NCBI GenBank assembly: GCA_025352685.1
Contig: JANXSN010000046.1
Coordinates: 1-48,350 of the forward strand
DNA from: Sphingomonadales bacterium
Lineage (GTDB): Bacteria > Pseudomonadota > Alphaproteobacteria > Sphingomonadales > Sphingomonadaceae
Length of the DNA stretch: 48,350 nt
Reading direction: 5' to 3'
Positions 7,307 through 15,861 of this stretch are shown piece by piece; the first letter of the stretch is position 1, and each line of letters begins with the position of its first letter. Made by a program: the position numbers and the translations under genes. A model generated the notes under the pieces. That model was not told the origin of the DNA. It saw only the letters and a program-made list of their open reading frames with translations, and did no database searches.

Positions 7307-8668
7307 CTAGAAATAACGCGCAAGGTTGAGAGCGAACCGCTGCCTTTTTGTGTCGTAAAGCGTTAATGAACAATCGTCCCGGGTGATTGTGTACGTCGCA
7401 CTAGGTGACAAGCCAAACAGCTTGACCGAGCGCAGGCCGACGTAAATGCGGGCGTTGTACCGTGTGTCCTTTCGTGGCGCCTGGGCTTGGAAATAGGGAT
7501 CACTTTCATCGTAGCCTGCGCGGCTTATGCCTCCTGACACGCCGGCGTTGATGCCGTGCGAAAGTTCACCGCCAATGCCGAGGTTTATCCCTGCCTCGGT
7601 GCTTGAATATGATCCAGAGCGTAGTCGGTCGGTTCGCGTGAACAGGCTCGCGCTTGCAATGAACCTGCGCATCACCACGCGCTCATACGTCGCATAGGCT
7701 CCGATCGACCAACCGTCATAGGCGGGACCGAACCCTGAATTGGACCGCCGGGCGTCGATCGTTGCGCCGACTCGTTGACCTTCCTTGAGCAGATGCTCGA
7801 ACTGGACCCTTGCACCGAACTGTTTCGTTGGCGGGCTATCGCCATACCAGCGGCTGCTTGCCGTCGCCTGTACGGTTATCTGGTCAGCGTCGCTGAGATC
7901 CAGCTGGGGGCCAAATGCTCCCTGCACCGTATAATCATCGAACCGGACACTTTTGTAGTTCACGCCTTGGCCATCAACATCGGCAAGTAAGGCCGTATGC
8001 GGGTTGAGCCGGAATCGATAGCCGGCAGAAATCGAACCCGACACGCCGGTGCCGGATTGAGCGCGCGAATCCTGGTTCAGCGTGAAGCTGCTTTCGCCAC
8101 CCGCAAAACTCAGGTCAGCCGTCTGGGCTGCCGTCGCATTATTGATGTTTGTGTCGGGAGCAAGACCGACATCAAAATTCAAATGCCACGGGCGCCTGTC
8201 GCGTAAAAGCGTGCGCGCCGCCTTTATCGTCGCCAGGATTTCAGAGGGTAGCCCATCGTCCTGCTCTGCGAGCTGGTAGTTATAGCTTGCTGCACCATCC
8301 TTGCGTTTCATCATCAAGGCTCTGGCAAGCTCAAGACGGATCCGTGTTTGGTCGGGGTGACCATCAAGAGCGGCCCTGAAATGCTTAATCGCTGCGTCGG
8401 TATCCCCGGTTTCGACGGCGATATAGCCGTTCAGAAAGTGTACCTGCATCGAAAAGGTCGGAATATTCGCCAAAGCCATAACCATCGGTCGAGCTTCATC
8501 GAACTGATGCGTAAGGACAAGTTGGGTTGCCTTGGCGAGTAACTGTTCGGGCGTGAGGACAACGCTGCACACACCGCGCGCGCACTTGCCAGACACTTCG
8601 GCAGCATGGCTGGGAAGGGAGGCAAGTAACGGGACGGCGAGCAGCAGACCTGTCAAGGTCTGCTTCAT
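7307..8668 (-). CDS. Slam-family outer-membrane translocon (type XI secretion)
   Basis: 453-residue protein of the surface lipoprotein assembly modulator type (DUF560 barrel). It begins with a signal peptide (MKQTLTGLLLAVPLLASLPSHA). Residues about 38-145 form helical TPR-like repeats (VHFLNGYIAVETGDTDAAIKHFRAALDGHPDQ is typical). From about 155 the sequence becomes alternating aromatic beta-strands and ends in the C-terminal Phe (NLARYF), a barrel-assembly signal. Slam proteins move specific lipoproteins, often with a TbpB-like beta-barrel, to the cell surface. That partner is encoded directly upstream: its TAA is separated by one base from this ATG, so translation is coupled. The assignment rests on architecture and neighbourhood; I could not run a domain search. 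Confidence 0.82.
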   Translation of the reverse strand: MKQTLTGLLLAVPLLASLPSHAAEVSGKCARGVCSVVLTPEQLLAKATQLVLTHQFDEARPMVMALANIPTFSMQVHFLNGYIAVETGDTDAAIKHFRAALDGHPDQTRIRLELARALMMKRKDGAASYNYQLAEQDDGLPSEILATIKAARTLLRDRRPWHLNFDVGLAPDTNINNATAAQTADLSFAGGESSFTLNQDSRAQSGTGVSGSISAGYRFRLNPHTALLADVDGQGVNYKSVRFDDYTVQGAFGPQLDLSDADQITVQATASSRWYGDSPPTKQFGARVQFEHLLKEGQRVGATIDARRSNSGFGPAYDGWSIGAYATYERVVMRRFIASASLFTRTDRLRSGSYSSTEAGINLGIGGELSHGINAGVSGGISRAGYDESDPYFQAQAPRKDTRYNARIYVGLRSVKLFGLSPSATYTITRDDCSLTLYDTKRQRFALNLARYF

Positions 8669-8669
8669 C

Positions 8670-9983
8670 TTACGGCTTCTTGCCGATGAACGCGCCTATA
8701 ATATCGACCCGTTGGTCCGGCACGCCACCGACGACACGGAACGAGGCTCCAATTTCTTCTGCCTTGGGACCGTAAAATGCGCCATCGAGCGAGCTGCCTA
8801 CAATATCGACGGGCTTGGTAACTCCGTTGCTGACGAAGGACGCGGAACCAAACTGACCAGTGAATCCACCCGTCTTGACCAGATCGATTGCTGCGCTCGA
8901 CGTCGCGCTGAAGCTTGAACCCGTAGCAATAGCGGGAGCTGGCGGCGTAAAGCTATTGGTCGATGGCTTGATTGGCGTCGCATCAAACAAAGGGGCTCCA
9001 ACCGTGCCAGTCAGGCTTGTGTTGACTACGCCGCTACCAAAGTTGACGGCCACGGTGGCGGTACCCGAAATCCACTGGAAATAAGTTCTCGCAGCGGGAT
9101 CGATGTCGAAATCGGGATTGTTGACCATCGAGGCGATCATGTTGCCGGTGTATGTTGCGCTACCTGAAACCGGAACGGCGTTGTTGCTAGTCTGTTGGCC
9201 AAAGACGAACGCCGCGCGGTCAAGCTTCGTAGGGCGCCGAATCAGTGCGTCTTGACCGGTGGCGGTATCTTTCAGAACTGTCTCGGTTGGGGCATCGTAA
9301 TGATTGCGCACGTATCCTGCATAGGAAACGTAATTGTTTGTCGCGGTGGTGGGCAATTCATAAAAGAATGTCGTCACGTCATAGACCTGGTCCGTGCTTC
9401 CGGAATCGACCTGTAAATACTGAACGCCTTTTGTGCGCCACTGGCTCGGATCGCCAACTTCGAGATTTGGCACACCCCGCTGCGGCGTTGTCGCGCCCGA
9501 AAAGTCGGTACGATGCGCGGGATCTTGAAACGAAATGTTGGCCCCAGCGCGCGTATCGTTAATCACAAGCGTGAATTGCGCATTTCGCGGGTCGTAGGTT
9601 ACCGTAGAGGCCGGCGATCGCACCGTTGAGGCATTGGCGGTGTACAACTGCTTACTTTGAACGGCATCGACTACGGTCCGCGAATTGGGATCGAGTACCA
9701 AGACTGGTTTGCCGTTTGCGTCCACCATAGGCGCACCTGTCGCAGGGTCAGTGCCCTGCACTTTGCTATAGTGGACATGCTCGTCATAGTTATAACTGTA
9801 CGACTGGGTTGCTGTCTGCGCCTGATAGATTTTGATCGTTGTTGGTGCGACGAAAGTGTCAGTCGGGGTTCCACCCGTCGTAACCGTGCCGGTTGACACC
9901 GATCCTGCGCTGCCCACAGTCTGCGCGTCGCCTCCACAGCCGGCAAGCGCCGTTGCCGTCAACAAAATTGCAATATTGCGCAT
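8670..9983 (-). CDS. TbpB-like surface lipoprotein, Slam cargo
   Basis: Lipoprotein precursor of 437 residues from ATG 9983 (MRNIAILLTATALAGCGG). The lipobox LAGC puts the lipidated Cys at residue 16; the upstream in-frame start at 10034 would spoil the signal and was rejected. The body is Gly/Ser/Thr/Asn-rich beta sequence. The C-terminal part, GSSLDGAFYGPKAEEIGASF followed by GAFIGKK, matches the closing strands of the transferrin-binding-protein-like barrel (TbpB_B_D), where a FYGPxAEEhGGxF motif is diagnostic. Such proteins act at the cell surface to capture haem, metal-carrier or other ligands. The gene lies just before its probable translocon. No TonB-dependent receptor is adjacent, so the ligand is unknown. 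Confidence 0.8.
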   Translation of the reverse strand: MRNIAILLTATALAGCGGDAQTVGSAGSVSTGTVTTGGTPTDTFVAPTTIKIYQAQTATQSYSYNYDEHVHYSKVQGTDPATGAPMVDANGKPVLVLDPNSRTVVDAVQSKQLYTANASTVRSPASTVTYDPRNAQFTLVINDTRAGANISFQDPAHRTDFSGATTPQRGVPNLEVGDPSQWRTKGVQYLQVDSGSTDQVYDVTTFFYELPTTATNNYVSYAGYVRNHYDAPTETVLKDTATGQDALIRRPTKLDRAAFVFGQQTSNNAVPVSGSATYTGNMIASMVNNPDFDIDPAARTYFQWISGTATVAVNFGSGVVNTSLTGTVGAPLFDATPIKPSTNSFTPPAPAIATGSSFSATSSAAIDLVKTGGFTGQFGSASFVSNGVTKPVDIVGSSLDGAFYGPKAEEIGASFRVVGGVPDQRVDIIGAFIGKKP

Positions 9984-10096
9984 CGGTCGTGCTCCACGGG
10001 GCCAAGTGACTTTCCACGTCGAGTTACGCCGCAATGGTTAACGCGTTGCTAAAATCGGTAACGAATTATGCCCGATCCACGCCTTGGCTTTACGTC

Positions 10097-10876
10097 TTAA
10101 CGTCCCCGCTTCTTCCGCTGCGCCTCAAGGTCCAGCACAACATTATCGGCGCCCTCGGGCAACAGACCTAACCGTCGCGCGACTTCCTGATAGGCTTCGA
10201 CCTCGCCACCCAGATCGCGACGGAAACGATCCTTGTCGAGTTTTTCGTTGGTGATCATGTCCCACAAGCGGCATCCATCGGGGCTGATCTCGTCGGCGAG
10301 GATCACGCGACTATAGTCGTTGTCCCAGATGCGGCCGAATTCGAGCTTGAAATCGACAAGCTTGATGCCGACCCCGGCAAACAGGCCACACAGGAAATCG
10401 TTGGTGCGGATCGCCATATCTGCGATGTCGTGCATCTCATCCTGCGACGCCCACCCGAACGCAGCGATATGTTCGTCGGTGATCATCGGATCGCCCAGAG
10501 CATCGTCCTTGTAATAATATTCGATGATGGTGCGAGGCAGTTGTGTCCCCTCTTCAATCCCAAGGCGCGTCGAGATAGACCCCGCCGCAATATTGCGCAC
10601 GACGACTTCGATCGGTATTATTTCCACCTGACGGATCAGTTGCTCGCGCATGTTCAAGCGACGCATGAAATGGTGCGGCACGCCGATGTTACCCAGCAGG
10701 GTGAATATATGCTCGGAAATCCTGTTGTTCAGCACACCCTTGCCGTTAATCGTTCCCTTTTTCTGGGCATTGAAGGCGGTCGCATCATCCTTAAAATATT
10801 GGATCAGTGTGCCGGGCTCTGGCCCCTCGTAAAGGATCTTGGCCTTGCCTTCGTAAATCTGACGGCGGCGGGTCAT
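10097..10876 (-). CDS. purC: Phosphoribosylaminoimidazole-succinocarboxamide synthase
   Basis: SAICAR synthetase, 259 residues: condenses CAIR with aspartate using ATP in purine synthesis. Recognised by [42 protein letters not shown] (the PurC signature region), [11 protein letters not shown] and [17 protein letters not shown] 10876 gives the family N-terminus; 85 extra codons upstream in the same frame are not conserved-looking and include the promoter and leader hairpin. The next gene downstream is the TbpB-like lipoprotein 113 bp away, not purS, so the usual purC-purS-purQ run is interrupted. Confidence 0.95.
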   Translation of the reverse strand: MTRRRQIYEGKAKILYEGPEPGTLIQYFKDDATAFNAQKKGTINGKGVLNNRISEHIFTLLGNIGVPHHFMRRLNMREQLIRQVEIIPIEVVVRNIAAGSISTRLGIEEGTQLPRTIIEYYYKDDALGDPMITDEHIAAFGWASQDEMHDIADMAIRTNDFLCGLFAGVGIKLVDFKLEFGRIWDNDYSRVILADEISPDGCRLWDMITNEKLDKDRFRRDLGGEVEAYQEVARRLGLLPEGADNVVLDLEAQRKKRGR

Positions 10877-10906
10877 GGGCGGTTCCTGAAGTCTAAAAGC
10901 GCAACG

Positions 10907-10945
10907 CCCCGGCAAACGCGCTAGCAGCAAGCGCGCGGGCCGGGG
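10907..10945 (-). promoter_or_regulatory. Stable hairpin in the purC leader
   Basis: CCCCGGC (10907-10913) pairs with GCCGGGG (10939-10945), and inside it CGCGCT (10917-10922) pairs with AGCGCG (10930-10935), with a seven-base loop and a 3x3 internal loop. If transcription starts near 10948, as the promoter suggests, the hairpin is at the very 5' end of the purC mRNA. It could protect the mRNA or attenuate transcription; no T run follows, so it is not a plain terminator. Confidence 0.4.
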
Positions 10946-10954
10946 CTTGACTGA

Positions 10955-10983
10955 GATATAGCGACCAACACCGAGCTGCGCAA
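10955..10983 (-). promoter_or_regulatory. Candidate sigma-70 promoter of purC
   Basis: On the minus strand TTGCGC (10983-10978) is followed by exactly 17 bases and TATATC (10960-10955). The predicted start of transcription near 10948 leaves a leader of about 72 bases before ATG 10876. Confidence 0.45.
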
Positions 10984-11503
10984 CGAGGGTGGGGTCGGCA
11001 AGGGGCAATGGCAGGTCCGCGATCATCAACTTCGGACCCGGTTTGCACCCACCTCCTTGTGTTCCGGGTGCCCGGTGCCTGCGTTGGCGCCCACAAGAGG
11101 GCCAGCACGTTGGGGCAAAACCCCGCGACAACCAATCGGCTCTTCAGCCATTCTCTCGACATGCAGGTGGGGGACGGCAGCTTCAATTGTAGCGATGTGG
11201 TCGGCGCCAGGCTTGGGGTCGCTGCGGTGGGGACAGTCGTGCCGAGGTCGCTCGAATATAAGGCGGGTCGTGTGCGATCAACCGGTGCTCCAAACGCTGC
11301 CCTCGAGCTGGACGGACCCCGCCAGGACGCCGACGTTGGGATGTCGGGGGCGGTAACTCGGTATGTCCGCTCGGTCCGATTTTTGGTATTTCGCCGAGGC
11401 GGCCCACGTGGCGCGTGACCAGATTGAAACTCTTGCCTTAAACAGTTTTAACCGTGAGCACTTGTCCATGACAACGGCGCCGCCTGCCGGGCAAGATTGG
11501 AGA
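10984..11503. other. Intergenic stretch between purC and a GT2 gene, no gene seen
   Basis: 520 bp with several overlapping short frames, all low-complexity and Arg/Pro-rich as expected from GC-rich non-coding DNA. I looked for RNase P, tmRNA, SRP and 6S RNA landmarks and recognised none. Confidence 0.45.
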
Positions 11504-12952
11504 TTATAGGCCGACCGCCTCGTGCTTTGCCACGCGCACATTTGCGCCCCAAACTTGTCGACCCGTCAAGAAGACCCACCATCCCCAGGCGGCACCGGCG
11601 TGACGCAAAAGCTGGAAAGTTACTGGTTCAACGACGGCTGCAAGCAGCGCGCCCTTGACCGATAAGCCCTCGGTCTGCCCCGTCCAGCGCTTGTAAAGCA
11701 GCAACGAACGCAGCAGCCAGCCCAGATCGATCAATATTTTGACCAGCATGGCGATGAGCACGGGCCAAATGATGTTAAAATTTCCCGTCTTGAGACCAAC
11801 GACGATGAAAGCGATCAACAGCCCGAACGCGGCGAGACCGTAAAGCGGCTGGACAGTGTCGAGTGCCTTGACCGGCAGCATCGACATGCCAAGCGTTCGG
11901 TATTTTGGGTTGCCGATCATGTCCCGGTTCCACAGCTGCGTCTGAAGGAATCCTGCAAACCAGCGGCGTCGCTGTCGCAGAAACGTCATAAGCGTGGCGG
12001 GGCTGTCGGTCGTTGCGAACGCCGCACCGATCACGCGGACTTCCCAACCCAGACAATGATCGACGCTGAAGCGGTGAAGCCGGTGCATGACCTCGTAATC
12101 CTCAACCAGGCATTCGGGATCGAACCCGCCGATCGCTAACAGCGCCTCGCGTCGGAACCCAGCGAACGCACCCGAGATAAGGAGGAGGCTGTGCGCTTCC
12201 ATCCACGCATAGCGTGACAGGAAATTGCGGACGTATTCATATGTCTGGAACCACTGGAAAACGCGACCCGACAGCGTCGGCGGGCAGGTCGGGCGCAGGA
12301 CCCCGGTTGCGGCGGCAAGCTGCGGTTCGCGCTCGAACGCAGTGCGCATTGCTGATAGCGCTCCGGGTTCGAGCAGCGTGTCGGCATCGACCGTGACAAG
12401 CACGTCGCAATCGACAAGGCCAACGGCTATGTTGAGCGCGCGCGCCTTGCCTCCCCGGGGGAGGTGCAGCCACCGGATGGTCCGGTCGTTGGGGGCGGGA
12501 GCGCTGACTGTGCCAAGCGTTGGGGCTGTCAGGCCATACACTCTGCCAAGAACGCCCGCAGTGTCATCGTCTGATCCGTCGTCGGCGATAATGATCAGAT
12601 CGGGCGGCACATCCTGCCGCTGAAGCGCTTCAATCGTTGCTTCGAGGACGGCGGCTTCATTATATGCTGCGATGACAACACCAACGCGCACACGGGTTGG
12701 CTCCGCAAGCACGCGCGCAGCGCCAATTGCGTGCGTTTGCCGGGCGACGAACATCAACAATACGGTATCATACATGATGTAGACGATGCCGACTGCCCAT
12801 GCCCCGACACCCGTCCGGATAAATCCCTGGGCGAACAATAATATAAAAATGGCGACCGCTGCGCCCCAGATTGCCATGCCGCGCCAAGCGCGCTGCGGCG
12901 GGTTCAGGCGTGGCGACAAGGCGTCAAATGTTCGGGTCAAAGTAGAGAGCAA
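11504..12952 (-). CDS. Membrane-bound family 2 glycosyltransferase
   Basis: 482-residue processive-type GT2 enzyme (PgaC/IcaA, cellulose-synthase-like). One or two N-terminal membrane helices (WGAAVAIFILLFAQGFI...AVGIVYIMYDTVLLMFV) precede the GT-A domain: VVIAAYNEAAVLEATI, IIIADDGSDDD, DVLVTVDADTLLEPGAL (the DAD metal site), the ED acid in CLVEDYEVMHRL and the QRRRWFAGF acceptor motif. Three or four C-terminal helices follow. The start is TTG 12952: GGAGG lies eight bases upstream, and the longer frame to 13069 would overlap the divergent cytochrome gene. Product polymer unknown; nothing nearby encodes the PgaA/B or BcsB partners. The cytochrome b561 gene diverges from it. Confidence 0.85.
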   Translation of the reverse strand: MLSTLTRTFDALSPRLNPPQRAWRGMAIWGAAVAIFILLFAQGFIRTGVGAWAVGIVYIMYDTVLLMFVARQTHAIGAARVLAEPTRVRVGVVIAAYNEAAVLEATIEALQRQDVPPDLIIIADDGSDDDTAGVLGRVYGLTAPTLGTVSAPAPNDRTIRWLHLPRGGKARALNIAVGLVDCDVLVTVDADTLLEPGALSAMRTAFEREPQLAAATGVLRPTCPPTLSGRVFQWFQTYEYVRNFLSRYAWMEAHSLLLISGAFAGFRREALLAIGGFDPECLVEDYEVMHRLHRFSVDHCLGWEVRVIGAAFATTDSPATLMTFLRQRRRWFAGFLQTQLWNRDMIGNPKYRTLGMSMLPVKALDTVQPLYGLAAFGLLIAFIVVGLKTGNFNIIWPVLIAMLVKILIDLGWLLRSLLLYKRWTGQTEGLSVKGALLAAVVEPVTFQLLRHAGAAWGWWVFLTGRQVWGANVRVAKHEAVGL

Positions 12953-13061
12953 GTCGAGAACCTCCGGTAGACGGGCGCGAGATAGGTGTTGGACCCGCCG
13001 CGCGCTACCGCTAGATTGTACGCACCCATAACTGTGACCAAACTTAACGGGAGCCGAACGG

Positions 13062-13634
13062 ATGGCCAAAACGCGCTATACGGGCGTTGCGATTGCGCTG
13101 CACTGGATCATCGGCGTTTTGATTATTGTTAATGTCGCGCTCGCCTGGATTTGGCCTAATGTCGCGGATGAACATGTGCGACCGCTGATCAATAACCATA
13201 AAACGATCGGGATTTCGGTTCTCGCGCTGGTGACGATGCGGCTTTTGTGGCGGTTGACGCATCCTGCGCCGCCGTTGCCCCACCATCATAAATCGTGGGA
13301 AAGGCAAGCGGCGCATTGGGTCCATGTCGGGCTCTATCTCATTATGTTTGCGCTTCCACTGAGTGGTTGGGTCATGGATTCGGCCTACAAGGATGCGGCG
13401 AGCCATCCCAATTTGTGGTTCGGCTTGTTCGAATGGCCTCGGATCGGATGGGTGATGGCGCTTGATCCCGTTAGCAAGAAACAAGTGCACGATTTTTTTG
13501 GGGGTGCGCATGCGATTTCAGGAAAAATTCTTTATCTGTTATTCTTCCTCCATGTCGGTGGGGCGCTTAAGCACCAGTTCATCGACAGGGACCGCGAGCT
13601 GGCTCGTATAGGCATAGGGCGGGCGCAAGCTTGA
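13062..13634 (+). CDS. Cytochrome b561
   Basis: 190-residue diheme inner-membrane cytochrome of the prokaryotic b561 (CybB/YceJ) family, which passes electrons between the quinone pool and periplasmic or membrane acceptors, and in some cases removes superoxide. Four hydrophobic helices are visible, with the usual heme ligands: His14 in ALHW, His46 in NNHKTIG, and His residues in GGAHAISG and [11 protein letters not shown]. The helix-3 segment [19 protein letters not shown] is typical. The start at 13062 has GGAG seven bases before it. Its TGA overlaps the TTG start of the glutaminase gene, implying coupled translation of two genes without an obvious shared pathway. Confidence 0.88.
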   Translation: MAKTRYTGVAIALHWIIGVLIIVNVALAWIWPNVADEHVRPLINNHKTIGISVLALVTMRLLWRLTHPAPPLPHHHKSWERQAAHWVHVGLYLIMFALPLSGWVMDSAYKDAASHPNLWFGLFEWPRIGWVMALDPVSKKQVHDFFGGAHAISGKILYLLFFLHVGGALKHQFIDRDRELARIGIGRAQA

Positions 13635-14563
13635 GCGATCTGTTGGCGACGGCAGTCGCCGAAATCGTCGCTCATGCGGCGACAGTCGCAGATCGCGGCA
13701 AGGTTGCCGACTATATCCCGTCGCTGAGGCGGATTGACTCTGCCCGTTTTGGTATCGCCATTGTCGCGGCGGATGGCGCTGTTCACACCGGCGGTGACGC
13801 CGACGAGCCATTTTCGATTCAGTCTGTCTCGAAAGTGTTCGCGCTGACGCTTGCGCTTGGGAAAGTCGGGGCCAGTTTATGGCGGCGTGTCGGTGTCGAG
13901 CCGTCCGGCACCGCGTTTAATTCAGTCGTACAGCTGGAGGCGGAGAAGGGCATACCGCGCAATCCTTTCATCAATGCCGGGGCGATTGTCGTCAGCGACG
14001 TGGTGTTGGGCGCAGGCAAACCGCGCGATGCGATCGGCGATATCGTGCGCTTTGTACGCTTCCTATGCGGAGACCAAACCGTTTTTATCGACAGCGACGT
14101 CGCCAATTCAGAAGCTGCGACCGGCTTTCGCAATATCGCGCTCGGCAACTATATGCGGTCGTTTGGCAATATGCACCACGGCGTCGAGGATGCGCTGAAG
14201 GTCTATTTCCATCAGTGTGCGATCGCGATGTCATGCCGTCAGCTCGCCATGGCGGGGCGCTATCTTATGCTTGAGGGAATTCACCCCGACACAGGCGACG
14301 CTGTCGTGACAGCGTTGCGTGCGCGGCGCATCCTGTCGCTTATGCTGACCTGCGGCCATTACGACGGCTCGGGCGAATTCGCTTTCCGAGTGGGTATCCC
14401 CGGTAAATCGGGCGTCGGCGGCGGCATTCTTGCGATCGTGCCGGGCAAGGCGAGCATCGCAGTATGGTCACCGGGCCTGAACCACCGGGGCAATTCGAAA
14501 CTTGGTAGCGAGGCGCTTGAGCGTCTGGCTGCAGCAATGAACTGGTCAGTCTTTACGTCATGA
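13631..14563 (+). CDS. glsA: Glutaminase (beta-lactamase-fold)
   Basis: 310 residues, the normal length for bacterial glutaminase A, which hydrolyses glutamine to glutamate and ammonia. [10 protein letters not shown], the catalytic SxxK motif at Ser65-Lys68 in [21 protein letters not shown], the [20 protein letters not shown] segment, and [15 protein letters not shown] all match E. coli YneH closely. The start is TTG 13631, overlapping the stop of the b561 gene; the first ten residues are poorly conserved so a slightly later start is possible. Downstream, 284 bp precede the next gene, with a small hairpin at 14602-14622 but no T run. Confidence 0.92.
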   Translation: MSDLLATAVAEIVAHAATVADRGKVADYIPSLRRIDSARFGIAIVAADGAVHTGGDADEPFSIQSVSKVFALTLALGKVGASLWRRVGVEPSGTAFNSVVQLEAEKGIPRNPFINAGAIVVSDVVLGAGKPRDAIGDIVRFVRFLCGDQTVFIDSDVANSEAATGFRNIALGNYMRSFGNMHHGVEDALKVYFHQCAIAMSCRQLAMAGRYLMLEGIHPDTGDAVVTALRARRILSLMLTCGHYDGSGEFAFRVGIPGKSGVGGGILAIVPGKASIAVWSPGLNHRGNSKLGSEALERLAAAMNWSVFTS

Positions 14564-14815
14564 GTGTAGCTATTATGACAACGCCACGCTGACGCCGAGA
14601 GCGCTTGGCGCACCAGCAAGCGCCGCTCGTTGGCTAACCGGCGTGGGGTTAGTCCAAAGACAAGCAGCGGCGGCGATCGACTGTATTTCGAGGCGCTTGC
14701 CAGTGCACCACTGCGCGGTGCCGCGCTTTTCCGATCATATCAGTATGAGGAAATAGGCGACGAAACATGACATCCCGCTTGTTTTGAGAAGTTGGGGACA
14801 ATCTGCCGTTGACTA

Positions 14816-14827
14816 CTGGTTTACCAG
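14816..14827. promoter_or_regulatory. Palindromic operator candidate upstream of the hydroxylase gene
   Basis: CTGGT-TT-ACCAG is a perfect inverted repeat just after TTGACT (14809-14814), a good -35 element, and about 20 bp before the ATG at 14848. FadR/PdhR-type GntR repressors bind TGGT-N3-ACCA sites; here the spacer is two bases, so the match is only approximate. A repressor bound here would block the promoter. Confidence 0.4.
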
Positions 14828-14847
14828 ATCGAGCTATCTAGGGGGCG

Positions 14848-15861
14848 ATGATCCATGATGTCGCACTCTCACTACGGGACCACGCTGCTGGCGCGCTGCT
14901 TTCGCCCAGTTCGTTTCTCTCGATCTGGTCGTTGTCGGCGGCCCTCTTGATTGCGGCGGGTGTGGCGCTTGCGAAGCGACGGGGCCGTCAAGTCTCCCTG
15001 CGGGCAATGGCGCGGGCCATGTTCCCTCGAAATCGCTTGTTGTGCGCATCGGCACGCGCCGATGTCGGCTTCACCCTGCTATCGGTATTTGCGAGCGCTG
15101 CGCTATTTAACTGGGCGGTGATGTCCCACTTCGGCGTCGCCAAGGCAGCTAGGCATGCTTTTGGACAGCCGCTGGAACTTGGCTTGCCACAATGGGTTGC
15201 GGTTTTGGCAATGACGCTTGCGCTCTGGTTCTCCTATGAGTTCGCCTATTGGTTCGATCACTTACTCAAACACAAGATTCGCGTGCTCTGGGCGTTCCAC
15301 AAAGTTCATCACAGTGCCGAAGCTCTGTCGCCGCTGACAATCTTTCGCGTTCATCCGGTAGACAACATCATCTTCTACAACATCGTTGCGGTCGTGACTG
15401 GGACTGCCTCAGGGGCGATGCACTGGCTGGTCGGTACGGGGGTCTCGCCTTGGACGGTGGCGGGAGCGAATATCTTGACGATTGCGGGCCTGATGACGAT
15501 CAAACACCTGCATCATTCGCACGCCTGGATCGCCTGGGGCGGGATATGGGGGCGAACGATCCTCAGCCCTGCGCACCACCAGATTCACCATTCGTCAGCG
15601 ATCGAGCACCACGACCGAAATTTCGGCGGCGTCCTGGCGGTGTTCGACTGGCTTGCAGGCACGTTATATATTCCAAACATAAGGCGCGAAGCGCTGACCT
15701 TTGGTGTCGAGGGTGTCGGCAACCCGCACGGCGTGCGCGGGTCGCTCATACAACCATTTGCCGATGCCATCAGTCCGCTTTGGCCACGAACGGCGCGGGA
15801 CGGCGCGTCGAACCCTGCATCGCATGCATCCAAGCGGGGCATTCGAGCGGCAATCGACTAA
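14848..15861 (+). CDS. Sterol desaturase / fatty acid hydroxylase family protein
   Basis: 337-residue membrane di-iron oxygenase. The family's histidine clusters are all visible: FDHLLKHK, HKVHHSAEA, KHLHHSHAW and HHQIHHSSAIEHHD, between hydrophobic segments. Known members hydroxylate or desaturate sterols, fatty acids, carotenoids or ceramide-like lipids; sphingolipid hydroxylation is a possible role in a sphingomonad, but the substrate cannot be read from sequence. The ATG at 14848 is preceded by AGGGGG at a very short distance. The last 30 residues beyond the di-iron core overlap the 3' end of the convergent aldo/keto reductase pseudogene by about 90 bp. Confidence 0.85.
   Translation: MIHDVALSLRDHAAGALLSPSSFLSIWSLSAALLIAAGVALAKRRGRQVSLRAMARAMFPRNRLLCASARADVGFTLLSVFASAALFNWAVMSHFGVAKAARHAFGQPLELGLPQWVAVLAMTLALWFSYEFAYWFDHLLKHKIRVLWAFHKVHHSAEALSPLTIFRVHPVDNIIFYNIVAVVTGTASGAMHWLVGTGVSPWTVAGANILTIAGLMTIKHLHHSHAWIAWGGIWGRTILSPAHHQIHHSSAIEHHDRNFGGVLAVFDWLAGTLYIPNIRREALTFGVEGVGNPHGVRGSLIQPFADAISPLWPRTARDGASNPASHASKRGIRAAID

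Noticed and set aside
10984-11503. Long gap considered as a site for 6S RNA, RNase P RNA, tmRNA or SRP RNA
   Set aside because: None of the conserved sequence marks of these RNAs could be found on either strand.
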